Positions 1 through 8,697 are shown, counted from the first letter of the stretch. The stretch is DNA of 64,000 bases from Sphingopyxis sp. MWB1 (GCF_000763945.1 NZ_JQFJ01000002.1:2478168-2542167); one strand, 5' to 3'. The notes: a model not told the origin generated them from the sequence alone. Numbers and translations are program-made.

Positions 1-186
1 GCGTTCGGCGCGCCAGTGGTTCATGTAATTTTCGGTGCGGGTGATCACCCGCCGCCCCGGCTCGCGCCCGCGTCTCAGGTCGGACACCAGCCGGGGGTCG
101 CGCACCGCCGCACGCCCGAACAGGGTCGGGGGCATGCCCGATTCTTTCAGAAATGCTTCGATACGTTGCAACAGGCTGCGCTCCAT
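1..186 (-). CDS. Small HTH-like protein, C-terminus cut by window edge
   Basis: Sixty-two codons are visible with no stop, so the C-terminus lies outside the window. The protein begins MERSLLQRIEAFLKESG and contains a FGRAAVRDPRLVSDLRRGRE stretch. That pattern (FGR..A..DPR.V.DLR.GR) recurs in short alphaproteobacterial proteins that look like a minimal Cro/CI-type helix-turn-helix; DNA binding is inferred, not shown. The start at 186 is supported by a strong GGAGG seven to eight bases upstream. It is divergent from the S24 repressor gene at 311, and the 124 bp between them holds repeated TAGGA half-sites, so the two genes probably share one regulated control region. Confidence 0.7.
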   Translation of the reverse strand, partial: MERSLLQRIEAFLKESGMPPTLFGRAAVRDPRLVSDLRRGREPGRRVITRTENYMNHWRAER

Positions 187-227
187 TCCGTCCTCCCTGG
201 CTGACTGACATGGCGAGTGATTCGTCG

Positions 228-300
228 ATAGGATAAATCCTATTTGATGGGCGATTTCCTACTTGTCTAGGATTTTTCCGTTTGCTAATAGGAAATAGGA
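228..300. promoter_or_regulatory. Operator-like array of TAGGA half-sites between divergent regulators
   Basis: Three related elements lie between the small HTH-like gene and the S24 repressor. There is a perfect palindrome ATAGGAT-AA-ATCCTAT at 228-243, an inverted repeat TCCTA-N6-TAGGA at 257-272, and a direct repeat ATAGGA at 288-293 and 295-300. The last copy runs into the Shine-Dalgarno region of the repressor gene at 311. The layout suggests autoregulation and coordinate control of the divergent gene. Binding is inferred from position and symmetry only. Confidence 0.6.
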
Positions 301-310
301 AGGACGTCCC

Positions 311-1015
311 ATGGCCAGTGATTTGGATGAAGCAAGGGAGGGCGGCAGCGATCCGCGCGCCACGCTCGATCGGCTATGCCGCGAGCAGGGGGTCGATTAT
401 GCACGGCTGTCGGCGGTGATCGACCGTAACCCCGCTTATATTCAGCAATATATCAAGCGCGGTTCGCCCCGGCGGCTGGCCGAGGAGGATCGTGCGCGCA
501 TTGCCGCTTTTCTGGGAGTGCCCGAAGCCATGCTGGGCGCCCCGGTCCAGCGCGTTGCTGCGCCGACGCTAGCGGCGCAGCGGGAGCGGCGCGTCGGCGA
601 TATGTTGCTGGTGCCCAAATTGGCGATTGGCGCCTCAGCCGGGGCGGGTGCGAGCGTCGATGGCGAAGCGGTGGAGGGGGCGGTTGCCTTTGACCCCAAA
701 TGGCTGCGCGAACTGGGCGCCGATCTGCGCGCGCTCAGCCTGATTCGCGTCGAGGGCGATTCGATGACGCCGACGCTGAACGATGGCGACGACATATTGG
801 TCGACGGGGGCGATACAGCGGCACGGCTGCGCGATGGCATTTATGTGCTGCGAATGGACGATGTGCTGATGGTGAAGCGCATTGCGCGCGCGCCAGGGCC
901 GGGACGGCTTGCGGTGATCAGCGACAATAGCCAATATCGCAGCTGGGAGGATGTGCCCATGTCCGCCATTCATTTGATCGGGCGGGTCGTATGGACCGGG
1001 CGCCGCGTGCGCTGA
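311..1015 (+). CDS. S24-family (LexA/CI fold) transcriptional repressor
   Basis: A 234-residue protein with an N-terminal DNA-binding-like helical region (about residues 15-75) and a C-terminal S24 peptidase-like domain. The domain shows the catalytic serine in VEGDSMTPTLNDGD (Ser151) and the lysine in DDVLMVKR (Lys189), the dyad used for RecA-stimulated self-cleavage in LexA and CI. An Ala-Gly pair occurs in GASAGAG near residues 108-113, in the linker where cleavage would be expected. Many S24 proteins in sphingomonads do not self-cleave, so SOS control is uncertain. The start has an AGGAAGGA ribosome site that overlaps the operator-like repeats, consistent with self-repression. Confidence 0.85.
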   Translation: MASDLDEAREGGSDPRATLDRLCREQGVDYARLSAVIDRNPAYIQQYIKRGSPRRLAEEDRARIAAFLGVPEAMLGAPVQRVAAPTLAAQRERRVGDMLLVPKLAIGASAGAGASVDGEAVEGAVAFDPKWLRELGADLRALSLIRVEGDSMTPTLNDGDDILVDGGDTAARLRDGIYVLRMDDVLMVKRIARAPGPGRLAVISDNSQYRSWEDVPMSAIHLIGRVVWTGRRVR

Positions 1016-1043
1016 CCGGCAGGAAAAACGGCGCTGGCCCCGA

Positions 1044-1349
1044 TCAATAGGGGGCTGAGACCATCGCTTCTATTTCATGGTCGAGCACTTCGACGCGCTG
1101 GCATTGCGGTTGCTCGCCGCGGCGGCATTTTTCGGCCGCCTTGTCGCGTTCGCGTTGCAGCTTGCCCAGCTGTTCCTCGCGCTTGCGCAGTTCGCGGCCG
1201 CGATTGCGGTCGGCTTCGTCTTGGCTGGTAGTCGTCCAGTCGGCCACCTGACCCACGGCCTTTACGGGCGCAGTGACCACCGATTTGACCGCGCCGACGC
1301 AGCCGCTGAGCATCATGGCCGCCGAAAGGGCTACTATCGCTTTGATCAT
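1044..1349 (-). CDS. Small putative lipoprotein with charged coiled-coil-like region
   Basis: This 101-residue protein starts with a lipoprotein signal peptide: MIKAIVALSAAMMLSGC, lipobox LSGC with the modified cysteine at position 17. The mature part has a short hydrophobic stretch (SVVTAPVKAVGQVADW), then a highly charged region rich in Arg, Glu and Lys (about residues 45-80) likely to form a helix or coiled coil, and two cysteines near the C-terminus. It would sit on the periplasmic face of a membrane. No family with known function is recognised. The gene is convergent with the S24 repressor and stands alone. Confidence 0.7.
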   Translation of the reverse strand: MIKAIVALSAAMMLSGCVGAVKSVVTAPVKAVGQVADWTTTSQDEADRNRGRELRKREEQLGKLQRERDKAAEKCRRGEQPQCQRVEVLDHEIEAMVSAPY

Positions 1350-1533
1350 CCTGTCCTCCCTTGGGGCGTCCGATATGACATAGGCGCCGGATGCTGAACA
1401 GCCTGTTGCGATGAACCGTCAAAAGCTGCTTTTGTCATATCATTGAAACAAATGGTTAAATTCGCGTTTACCTTGTTGGGCTATCTCCCTTGCTGTCCGG
1501 TCGCGGACCGCCGGACCAACAAAGAAGAGATAG

Positions 1534-2820
1534 ATGCTCCCCGCCGACCAGCTTCCCCTTCCGGCTTCCGGCCATTCCACGACATTGGACGCCGATGCCC
1601 ATTTGTCACAGGTGATCGACCTGTTTCGTGCCAATGTCGAACTGACGGTTCTAACCATATTGGACGAGGCGGGACGGCCCATCGGTATTATCCGCGAGCA
1701 AAAGGTACGCGAACTGCTGTTCTGTCCCTATTGGTTTTCGCTGATGCAAAATCCCACCATCGGCGGGTCGATCAAGCAGATGGTGGAACCCTGCCTGATT
1801 GCGGAGGCAAGCGAGTCGACCGCCGCGCTGTTGGCGCGTGTGGGGCGAGCGCCGGGATGCGAGGCGCTGGTGCTGGTTGACCAGGGGCGCTTCGTCGAAA
1901 CGCTCGACAGCGCGCAGCTTGCGCGGCTGGCGATGATGCGCGAGGTCGAACTGGCGCAGGAACGCGCGGCGCGCGGCGCGCGGGTCGATGATGCAGGCCG
2001 AGATTTTCAGCGCGATATCGCCGCCCTCGCCGAGGCCTTGTCCGAAGCGGCGCGCGAGGTGGAGGCAGTCGCCTTCAGCCTGTCCGAACGCGCGGAACAG
2101 ACGGGACGCGATGCCGCGTCGGTCGCGGGCGCTTCCTCGCAGACGCTCGATGGCTTGCGCGAACTGGGCGAACGCGGCCATGCACTGGCCGACAGCATGA
2201 CCCGCATCGTCGAGGATGGCACCCATGCGCGCACCGCGCGCCACGCGGCCCAGGCCAAGGTGCGCACCGCTGCCGAGCGGGCGGCGGCGCTGAAAGAAGC
2301 GGGACAGGCAATCGAACAGATGATGCAACTTATCATCGACATGGCGGGCCGCACCAATATGCTTGCGCTGAATGCCGGTATCGAGGCGGCGCGCGCCGGG
2401 GAGGCTGGGCGCGGCTTTGCGGTCGTGGCGTCGGAGGTGAAGATGCTAGCCAAGCAAACGCGCAGCGCGGCAGGCGATATCACCCCTTATATTCAGCGCA
2501 TTCGCGACATTGTCGAACAGGTGGCCGATGGCTTTGAAGAGGCCGAGCGAGCCATTGCGGCGAACAGCGACTTTTCCGATGCCGTCGATGAAGCGGTGAC
2601 GGGGCAGAGCATGACGGCGCTGTTGATTGCCAGCTATGTCGAACAGGCGGTCGCAGCGGGGCGGGAGATTGACGAGCGCGTCCAATATATCAGCCGCGGC
2701 GCCTCGCTGGCGGGCCAAGGCGCGGTGTCGCTGGGCGAACTGGCGACAGGGCTGACCCGCACCGCCCGCTCGCTGCACCAGCGCGCCAATCAATTTGTCG
2801 AGACGGTCGCCGCCGCCTGA
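1534..2820 (+). CDS. Soluble methyl-accepting chemotaxis-type signalling protein
   Basis: A 428-residue protein with a C-terminal chemoreceptor signalling domain. The conserved hairpin tip is [20 protein letters not shown] at about residues 270-289, followed by [14 protein letters not shown]. It lacks transmembrane helices, so it should act in the cytoplasm, passing a signal to CheA/CheW-type partners that are not in this window. The N-terminal 120 residues resemble a CBS-like input module ([19 protein letters not shown]) rather than a periplasmic ligand domain. The start at 1534 has an AGAAGAGA ribosome site. The input ligand is unknown; adenosine nucleotides would be a guess from CBS domains in general. 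Confidence 0.85.
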   Translation: MLPADQLPLPASGHSTTLDADAHLSQVIDLFRANVELTVLTILDEAGRPIGIIREQKVRELLFCPYWFSLMQNPTIGGSIKQMVEPCLIAEASESTAALLARVGRAPGCEALVLVDQGRFVETLDSAQLARLAMMREVELAQERAARGARVDDAGRDFQRDIAALAEALSEAAREVEAVAFSLSERAEQTGRDAASVAGASSQTLDGLRELGERGHALADSMTRIVEDGTHARTARHAAQAKVRTAAERAAALKEAGQAIEQMMQLIIDMAGRTNMLALNAGIEAARAGEAGRGFAVVASEVKMLAKQTRSAAGDITPYIQRIRDIVEQVADGFEEAERAIAANSDFSDAVDEAVTGQSMTALLIASYVEQAVAAGREIDERVQYISRGASLAGQGAVSLGELATGLTRTARSLHQRANQFVETVAAA

Positions 2821-2935
2821 TTGCCGCCAAAATGGCGCTATCTTATTCTCCGCTAGCTTGTCGTTTAAAATCAAACTGCTACGCTTCTCCCTCGCGCCGA
2901 TGGCGTCGGGCCATCGACGGGGGAGGAGGGGTCCA

Positions 2936-3661
2936 ATGACGCATGTTCAAAAAGGGCTGGCCGAATTTATCGGCACATTCTGGCTCGTATTCGGCGGATG
3001 CGGCAGCGCGGTGATCGCCGCCGCTTTTCCGGAAGTGGGAATCGGTTTGCTGGGCGTATCGCTTGCCTTTGGTTTGACGGTCCTGACCATGGCCTATGCC
3101 ATTGGCCATATTTCCGGGTGCCACCTCAACCCGGCGGTGACCTTGGGCCTGTGGGCCGGGGGGCGTTTTGAAGCGCGCGACATACCGCTTTATATTTTCG
3201 CGCAGGTCGCCGGCGGCATCGTCGCCGCGCTGCTGCTTTATTATGTCGTCAGCGGCAATGCGGCCTATGATCTGGCTGTCGACGGGCTTGCCGCCAATGG
3301 CTTTGGCGAAGCTTCGCCTGGTGGCTATGATGTTGTGTCCGCGTTCACCATGGAAATTTTGCTGACGGGCATTTTCCTATGGATCATCATGGGATCAACC
3401 GACGGCCGGGCGCCTGCGGGTTTTGCGCCGCTTGCCATCGGTCTGGGGCTGACGCTTATTCATCTGATTTCGATTCCAGTGACCAACACCTCGGTCAATC
3501 CGGCGCGCAGCACCGGGCCTGCGCTGGTGGAAAGCGGGCTGGCGCTCGAACAGCTTTGGCTTTTTTGGCTGGCGCCGGTCATCGGCGCGCTCGCGGGCGG
3601 CTGGCTTTACCGCACCATTGGCGCCGATCTGGTCGCACGGCCCAATATCGACGGCGATTAA
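2936..3661 (+). CDS. aqpZ: Aquaporin Z, water channel
   Basis: A 241-residue major intrinsic protein with six membrane spans and both Asn-Pro-Ala boxes: HLNPAVTL (residues 65-67) and SVNPARSTG (188-190). The selectivity filter matches bacterial AqpZ, with Phe45, His176, Thr185 and Arg191 at the expected sites. The stretch [19 protein letters not shown] is as in the E. coli protein as I recall it, which argues for water rather than glycerol transport. The start at 2936 is chosen because GGGAGGAGGGG precedes it; upstream in-frame codons would add a basic non-homologous tail. The gene ends at a bidirectional terminator shared with convergent galU. Confidence 0.93.
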   Translation: MTHVQKGLAEFIGTFWLVFGGCGSAVIAAAFPEVGIGLLGVSLAFGLTVLTMAYAIGHISGCHLNPAVTLGLWAGGRFEARDIPLYIFAQVAGGIVAALLLYYVVSGNAAYDLAVDGLAANGFGEASPGGYDVVSAFTMEILLTGIFLWIIMGSTDGRAPAGFAPLAIGLGLTLIHLISIPVTNTSVNPARSTGPALVESGLALEQLWLFWLAPVIGALAGGWLYRTIGADLVARPNIDGD

Positions 3662-3673
3662 TAGGTTGCAGAT

Positions 3674-3706
3674 AAAGGGGGGCGGGGGATTTCCCCGCCC
3701 TTTATT
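3674..3706. terminator. Bidirectional intrinsic terminator between aqpZ and galU
   Basis: A GGGCGGGG/CCCCGCCC stem with a five-base loop is flanked by AAA on the left and TTT on the right, so it reads as an intrinsic terminator from either side. It lies 12 bp after the aqpZ stop and overlaps the galU stop codon. Confidence 0.75.
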
Positions 3707-4565
3707 TCAGCAGATCGACGGCAAAGGCGCGGACGGCGTCGGCCAAATCGGGCCGTTCAAGCGCCAGCGCCAGATTGGCCTGAATATAGCCCGCCTTTGA
3801 CCCGCAGTCATAGCGGGTTCCGTCAAAGGTGACGGCGTGAAAGGGCTGCTGTCCGATCATCGTCGCCATTGCATCGGTCAGCTGAATTTCACCGCCAGCG
3901 CCCTTGCCCTGATTTTCGAGCACCCGCATCACTTCGGGTTGAAGGATATAGCGGCCTGAAATGATCAGGTTCGACGGCGCATCGGCGACCGCGGGTTTTT
4001 CCACCAGTCCGGTCACTTCGGTCAGCGCGCCCTTTTGCGCCCCGGGGGCGATGACGCCATAGCTGGAAACTTGTTCGCGCGGAACTTCGAGTACCGAAAG
4101 AAGGTTGCCGCCCACCTTTGCATAAGCATCGACCATCTGTTTCATGCAGCCGGGCGAGCCGTGCATGAATTCGTCGGGCAGGAAAATGGCGAAGGGTTCA
4201 TCGCCGACGATGTCGCGCGCGCACCAGATGGCATGGCCCAGCCCCATCGGCTCCTGCTGCCGGACATAGGCGCAATTTCCGGGGCCCAGCCGCGTGGGTT
4301 CGAGGATCGCCAGATCCTTGCCGCGTTCGGACATCGTCTTTTCCAGTTCAAAAGCGATGTCGAAATGATCCTCGATCGCGCTTTTGCCCCGGCCGGTGAC
4401 GAAGATCATCTGTTCGATCCCTGCCTCGCGCGCTTCGTCCACCGCATATTGAATGAGCGGACGGTCGACGATGGGCAGCATTTCCTTGGGGATCGCCTTG
4501 GTCGCAGGCAGAAAGCGCGTGCCGAGACCGGCCACGGGAAAGACGGCTTTGCGAATCGGCTTCAT
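3702..4565 (-). CDS. galU: UTP--glucose-1-phosphate uridylyltransferase
   Basis: This 287-residue enzyme makes UDP-glucose from UTP and glucose-1-phosphate for polysaccharide and envelope synthesis. The nucleotidyltransferase signature GLGTRFLPATKAIPKEMLPI is at the N-terminus (about residues 13-32). The internal FLPDEFM and GVIAPG segments are typical of bacterial GalU, and the length fits the family. It lies 68 bp downstream of the yfiRNB genes on the same strand, so it may share their transcript; that would link exopolysaccharide precursor supply to a cyclic-di-GMP module. The transcriptional link is inferred from spacing only. Confidence 0.93.
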   Translation of the reverse strand: MKPIRKAVFPVAGLGTRFLPATKAIPKEMLPIVDRPLIQYAVDEAREAGIEQMIFVTGRGKSAIEDHFDIAFELEKTMSERGKDLAILEPTRLGPGNCAYVRQQEPMGLGHAIWCARDIVGDEPFAIFLPDEFMHGSPGCMKQMVDAYAKVGGNLLSVLEVPREQVSSYGVIAPGAQKGALTEVTGLVEKPAVADAPSNLIISGRYILQPEVMRVLENQGKGAGGEIQLTDAMATMIGQQPFHAVTFDGTRYDCGSKAGYIQANLALALERPDLADAVRAFAVDLLK

Positions 4566-4633
4566 CGGAAGAGGTCCTGTTGCTGTTAGGCTGAAAAGTC
4601 GCTGTCTGAACGCGCCGGATTTGCAAATGATCC

Positions 4634-5137
4634 TTATTGAGGGCTGACGATAATCTCGACCCGGCGGTTATCCTGCCGCCCTTCGGGGGTGGCGTTGCTC
4701 GACAGCGGGATGGTTTCGCCATAGCCGGTGATCTGGTCGGGGCGCAATTGCATCCCCTGTTCGGTCATCGGCGCAGCAACGGCCGCAGCGCGGGCCTGCG
4801 ACAATTTCATATTATAATCGGCGGCACCCGTGGAATCGGTATGGCCTCTGATTTCCGCGCTGTTGATACCAACTGACAGGAGGTTGCGCGACATGCTGGT
4901 CAGGCGTTCCACCTGTTCGGGGACCAGCGCGCTTTCATCGGTGGCAAAGAGCAGCCGGTCGGACAGGGTCAGGATCCAGGCCGGGTCTTCCTGTGCCGGG
5001 ACAAAGCCTTCGGATTGCAGCACCGCAATCTGCGCCGGACTGAACCCCTTGGGCGCGGGAAGCGACTGGCAGGCGGCAAGCAGCGTGCCGACAGCGGCAA
5101 GAAAGACCAAACGAAAAGAAGAAAAGGAGGGCATCAT
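4634..5137 (-). CDS. yfiB: YfiB-like OmpA-family outer-membrane lipoprotein
   Basis: A 167-residue lipoprotein with signal peptide and lipobox LLAAC (modified Cys23), followed by an OmpA C-terminal peptidoglycan-binding domain. Recognisable features are LLFATDESALVPEQ, IRGHTDSTGAADYN, LSQARAAAVA and the closing GRQDNRRVEIIV. In Pseudomonas, YfiB is an outer-membrane lipoprotein that sequesters the periplasmic inhibitor YfiR and so releases the cyclase YfiN. The gene lies 21 bp downstream of the yfiN-like gene, which supports the same role. OmpA-domain lipoproteins are common, so the assignment rests largely on context. Confidence 0.8.
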   Translation of the reverse strand: MMPSFSSFRLVFLAAVGTLLAACQSLPAPKGFSPAQIAVLQSEGFVPAQEDPAWILTLSDRLLFATDESALVPEQVERLTSMSRNLLSVGINSAEIRGHTDSTGAADYNMKLSQARAAAVAAPMTEQGMQLRPDQITGYGETIPLSSNATPEGRQDNRRVEIIVSPQ

Positions 5138-5158
5138 CAGGCTCCATAACGGGCAGAA

Positions 5159-6370
5159 TTATCGATCGAGAAGCTTGTCTTCATACATGGCCGCATCGGC
5201 GGCGGTAAGCAGGCTTTTGGCATCATGGCCATCATTGGGAAAAATGGCCGCGCCGACGCTGAGCGAAGGGCGATAGCTTTCGCCGCCGGGCAGGGCGACC
5301 GGTTCGTCCGCGCATTCGCGAATACGGGCGGTCAGTGCCGCCAGGTCGAAATCGCCGTCAGGCAGATCGAGGATCACGACAAATTCGTCGCCCCCGATCC
5401 GCGCCGCGAAATCGCCCTTGCGCAGCGTTTTCTTGATCCGTTCCGACAAGGCGACCAGCACCATATCGCCTGCGCCATGGCCGAAGCTGTCGTTGACGAT
5501 CTTGAAATCGTCAGCGTCGATGAACAGCAGGGCCAGGCGGGCCTGCTGCGTCGCGGCGGCCTCGATCCGGGCCGCCAATTGTTCGTCAAAGGCGGCGCGA
5601 TTGGGCAGCGCGGTCAGCATGTCATGCGAGGCGCGATGCGCCAGCTTGGCGCGCTCATCCTCCATATGTCCCTGCCATCCCTGCAATTCATTCAGCAGCG
5701 CGTTGATGTCGCCGCCCAGCCGGTCGAGCTCGACGATCCCCAACGGCTTGACCCGTTTGTCAAAACGCCGGTGGAGCCGCACATCATGTGCCACAGTGGC
5801 AATTTCATTGAGGGGCTTCACCAGCTCATATTCAAAACGGCGCGCAAGCGCGATGGTGCCAAGCGCGGTGACCAGCAGGCATATCAGGCCGGCCAGAAGC
5901 CCCAACCGGACATAGTCGGTCATCGTTGCGCTATTGCCCCAGACTTCGACCGTGCCCACCGGCGAGCCGTTGCGCCGCACCGTCACGATCGCGGGCTGCG
6001 GGAAAAAGAGACGGGTGAGAAGGGGGGCCGGATCCTCCTCGGGCGATATCCAATGCACGAGCGTGCGCTGCCGATGGTCGCGCACGCGCAATTTGGCGAC
6101 GCCTTGCATTTCAGTCAGTGGCTGCACCCCTTCGCGGGCCGCTGTGGGGTCGTTGAAGATCAGCGCGGGTTCCACGCCATAGGCGCCGAGCTGAGCGGCA
6201 AGTTCGATATTGCGATCGGCATAGCTTTGCAGGGCCGTGACCCCGGCGAGCAAAATGGTCACACCCGACAGCGCCACGGCGAACAGGGTGATGCCGAAAT
6301 GAAAGCGTGACAACAGACGCTGGAGGCTGGTCCGGCGGGGAGCCGGATCGCGGGGTCGCGCGTCGCTCAT
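5159..6370 (-). CDS. yfiN: YfiN-type membrane diguanylate cyclase (CHASE8-HAMP-GGDEF)
   Basis: A 403-residue inner-membrane protein. It has a first membrane span at about residues 24-46, a periplasmic sensor of roughly 110 residues, a second span near 155-177, a HAMP linker and a C-terminal GGDEF domain. The catalytic motif RIGGDEFVV is intact (GGDEF at 326-330). The product-inhibition site RKGD lies five residues before it, so the enzyme is probably active and feedback-inhibited. It should make cyclic di-GMP when YfiR inhibition is relieved. Its ATG overlaps the yfiR stop by four bases (ATGA), showing translational coupling. Confidence 0.88.
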   Translation of the reverse strand: MSDARPRDPAPRRTSLQRLLSRFHFGITLFAVALSGVTILLAGVTALQSYADRNIELAAQLGAYGVEPALIFNDPTAAREGVQPLTEMQGVAKLRVRDHRQRTLVHWISPEEDPAPLLTRLFFPQPAIVTVRRNGSPVGTVEVWGNSATMTDYVRLGLLAGLICLLVTALGTIALARRFEYELVKPLNEIATVAHDVRLHRRFDKRVKPLGIVELDRLGGDINALLNELQGWQGHMEDERAKLAHRASHDMLTALPNRAAFDEQLAARIEAAATQQARLALLFIDADDFKIVNDSFGHGAGDMVLVALSERIKKTLRKGDFAARIGGDEFVVILDLPDGDFDLAALTARIRECADEPVALPGGESYRPSLSVGAAIFPNDGHDAKSLLTAADAAMYEDKLLDR

Positions 6371-6912
6371 CGTGCCCCCCCTTCCGGCCCGCCAATTTTC
6401 AATACCCTCGGGTCGATGCGCAGCGGTCCACGGCCCACCGCATCGAGATTGACCGAAAAGCTTAGCCCCGGGCCGCGCGCCGCGAGGCAGAACATGGCGC
6501 CGTAAAGACAGCGCGGATCATCGTCGGTCAGGGTCAATATGGGGCGCCCGCGCACCCATTCGATCAGCCGTTGGCGGTCGGATGACGCGAGCTGCCCCAA
6601 GAATAATATGTCGCACCTGCTTCCGGCCATCGCGGCCTGTGCCGACATGCGCTCGGCGCGAACAAGATATCCGCCCGGAAGTCGCTGCGATATGGGTGCG
6701 GCCAGGCGGGGCTGACCGATGATGCAGAGGCGGCGGGTGCCCGAAGGTGGCACGGCTGGCCAGCGGGCATAGCCGATAATCCCGCCGATCATCCGGTTAA
6801 CGGCGCGCGAGATACCCGCTGGACCGTCCTCGATCAGCGACTGGCTGGCCGCCTGCACCGTCATCTGGGGTGTGGAATGCAAAGCGCCAATGAGGAGCAA
6901 AGATGCCAGCAC
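6367..6912 (-). CDS. yfiR: YfiR-family periplasmic repressor of the diguanylate cyclase
   Basis: A 181-residue protein with a short N-terminal export signal and the YfiR fold. The cysteine pattern fits: Cys63 and Cys100 form one candidate pair, and Cys135/Cys142 (CLYGAMFC) have the seven-residue spacing of the Cys145-Cys152 disulfide in Pseudomonas YfiR. The family senses periplasmic redox or folding state and inhibits YfiN by binding its periplasmic domain. It is the first gene of the yfiR-yfiN-yfiB set, the same order as in Pseudomonas. The signal peptide is shorter than usual, so a slightly different start cannot be excluded. Confidence 0.82.
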   Translation of the reverse strand: MLASLLLIGALHSTPQMTVQAASQSLIEDGPAGISRAVNRMIGGIIGYARWPAVPPSGTRRLCIIGQPRLAAPISQRLPGGYLVRAERMSAQAAMAGSRCDILFLGQLASSDRQRLIEWVRGRPILTLTDDDPRCLYGAMFCLAARGPGLSFSVNLDAVGRGPLRIDPRVLKIGGPEGGAR

Positions 6913-6950
6913 TTGTTAAGAATCCCCCGCCGCGCTTTGGTCCAACTTGG

Positions 6951-7007
6951 ACTTCGCAAGCGAAGTGTCCGCTATTCAAAACCGGCAGGAAGTCAATATT
7001 TTTGACT
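6951..7007. promoter_or_regulatory. Two palindromes upstream of yfiR
   Basis: A perfect dyad ACTTCGC-AA-GCGAAGT lies at 6951-6966, about 40-55 bp upstream of the yfiR start. A second inverted repeat AGTCAA-N5-TTGACT lies at 6991-7007; read on the minus strand its first arm gives a -35-like TTGACT. No convincing -10 was found at 17 bp. These are candidate control sites for the yfiRNB unit. Confidence 0.4.
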
Positions 7008-7043
7008 CCCTTTCGCCATAGCTCAACAGCTTTGGCGCTATTT

Positions 7044-7058
7044 ACCGTTAATAACGGT
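7044..7058. repeat. Small inverted repeat at the end of msrA
   Basis: ACCGTT-AAT-AACGGT is a perfect 15-bp dyad immediately after, and touching, the msrA stop codon. It might contribute to 3'-end formation, but there is no T-run, so it is not called a terminator. Confidence 0.35.
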
Positions 7059-7600
7059 TAACTTTCCTGACCGCGCAGCTTTTCGGAAAAGCCCTTGCGC
7101 AGCTTGGCGAGCTTGGGGGGAATCACTGCCATGCAATAGGGATTGCGCTGGCCTTCGCCGTCCCAATAGGCCTGATGATAATCCTCTGCGGGATACCAGG
7201 CGGCGGCGGGTTCGACGCTGGTGACGATGGGCTGGGACCAATCGGGCTGCGCGCGCGCGATCCCCGCGCGCGCGGCGGCTTCCTGCACGTCATCGAGCGG
7301 GAAAATGGCGCTCCGATATTGGGTGCCGACATCATTGCCCTGCCGGTTGAGCTGGGTCGGATCATGGGTTGCAAAAAACACGTCGAGCAGATCGTCATAG
7401 GTGATGACGGCGGGGTCGAAGCTGATGCGGATCGCCTCGGCATGGCCGGTGTCGCCACCGCAGACCTGTTTATACGTCGGATTTTCCACCGTGCCGCCGA
7501 TATAGCCGCTCTCGACCTTTTCGACGCCGCCCAGCGATTGGAACACCGCTTCGGTGCACCAGAAGCAGCCTCCGGCGAAAATGGCGGTCTCGTGCGGCAT
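7058..7600 (-). CDS. msrA: Peptide-methionine (S)-S-oxide reductase MsrA
   Basis: A 180-residue cytoplasmic repair enzyme that reduces methionine-S-sulfoxide in proteins and free methionine. The catalytic motif [11 protein letters not shown] is at residues 10-20, with Cys12 as the sulfenic-acid-forming residue. The conserved segments [34 protein letters not shown] and YRSAIF are all present. Length and motifs are standard. It is a single-gene unit on the minus strand. Confidence 0.95.
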   Translation of the reverse strand: MPHETAIFAGGCFWCTEAVFQSLGGVEKVESGYIGGTVENPTYKQVCGGDTGHAEAIRISFDPAVITYDDLLDVFFATHDPTQLNRQGNDVGTQYRSAIFPLDDVQEAAARAGIARAQPDWSQPIVTSVEPAAAWYPAEDYHQAYWDGEGQRNPYCMAVIPPKLAKLRKGFSEKLRGQES

Positions 7601-7651
7601 GTCGGCTTTCCTTGTCCTGGGGTGAGAAGCGCTAAATAGGGGCGGACGGCG

Positions 7652-8572
7652 CTATTCCAAGGGCGGGGTGGCGATGATCAGCGGCGGCTTGGCGGTCGGG
7701 TCCGCGCGCCGCGCCGCGGCGCGCGCTTCAATTTCTTCCTCGATCACCCTTATCCGCTCCCGATGGGGCGGGTGGGTCGCGGCGCGAAACAGCGGGCCTT
7801 TATAGGTCTGCCAAAAGCTGATGGCGATGCGCGGGTCATAGCCCGCATCGCCCAGCAGCCACACGCCCAGCCGGTCGGCCTCCACCTCGGTCGCGCGCAC
7901 GCGGGCGCTGGAGCGATTGTCGCCGAGCCGCGCGCGGTGGTGCAAGATATTATGCGCCAGCTCGTGCGCGACGACGACCGCCAGCGCGTCATCGTCGATC
8001 TTGCGCGCGAGCTTGCGATGCACACGCACCAGCATGCCATTGGCGGCGGCTTGCGGCCCGTTGTCCTCGATCCGAAAGGCGCTGGCACAGCCCGGTGACG
8101 GGTCCAGGCGATAGGTTGCGCCGGCCTCGTCGGTCACCACCATCGGCTCCGCGGGGTTGAGCGCCTCGACCATCAATATGACCGTGTCGATGCGGTCGGT
8201 TTCGCCCTCGCCCGCTGCCGCGACCGGGGCGCCATTGATTGCGGCGATCCCTGCGCCGACGCGCAGCCCCGCGCGCGCCGCCGCCGATCCGGGGGCAACA
8301 GCAGCGGCAAAGGGGGCGTCCGGCGGGCCATAATGCGCGGCTTCGGCGCGGTCGCGGCGGTTGAACCGGCGAAGGTCGGAGAGCAGCCAGCCCGACTGCG
8401 GCGTGAGGCGCGGGCACCAGGCGGCGCTGCCGGTCGCAAGCCGGTGGCCGACCGCGGCGAGCCTTGCCTCTTGCTCTGCCCATTCGGCGATGTCGCGCGC
8501 CATGGCAGGGCGGGGGAGGGCGGCGCCCGCGATCAGTGCGAGCAGGGGGAGGAGGAACAGGCGATGCAACAT
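7652..8572 (-). CDS. Exported M48-family zinc metalloprotease with PDZ-like insert
   Basis: A 306-residue protein with an N-terminal signal peptide (MLHRLFLLPLLALIAGAALP). The zinc-binding motif HELAHNILHH has its first His at residue 203, and the third ligand is in TEVEADRLGVWLL. Before the protease core, GSAAARAGLRVGAGIAAING looks like a PDZ-type segment. It should act in the periplasm or at the membrane on misfolded proteins; the substrate is unknown. The start at 8572 is preferred because a GGAGGG ribosome site precedes it and it begins exactly at the signal peptide, whereas longer frames add an unrelated 46-residue tail. Confidence 0.85.
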   Translation of the reverse strand: MLHRLFLLPLLALIAGAALPRPAMARDIAEWAEQEARLAAVGHRLATGSAAWCPRLTPQSGWLLSDLRRFNRRDRAEAAHYGPPDAPFAAAVAPGSAAARAGLRVGAGIAAINGAPVAAAGEGETDRIDTVILMVEALNPAEPMVVTDEAGATYRLDPSPGCASAFRIEDNGPQAAANGMLVRVHRKLARKIDDDALAVVVAHELAHNILHHRARLGDNRSSARVRATEVEADRLGVWLLGDAGYDPRIAISFWQTYKGPLFRAATHPPHRERIRVIEEEIEARAAARRADPTAKPPLIIATPPLE

Positions 8573-8697
8573 GACCCTCCCGCGCATAACAGGTGCGGGC
8601 CGCGATGGCGACGTGGCAATCGCAGCTAGGGCCCCGGCCTTGGCGCCGGACAAAGCGTCCCCTTGCGAAACGGGGGGAGAGGGGCAATAGGGCAGAC

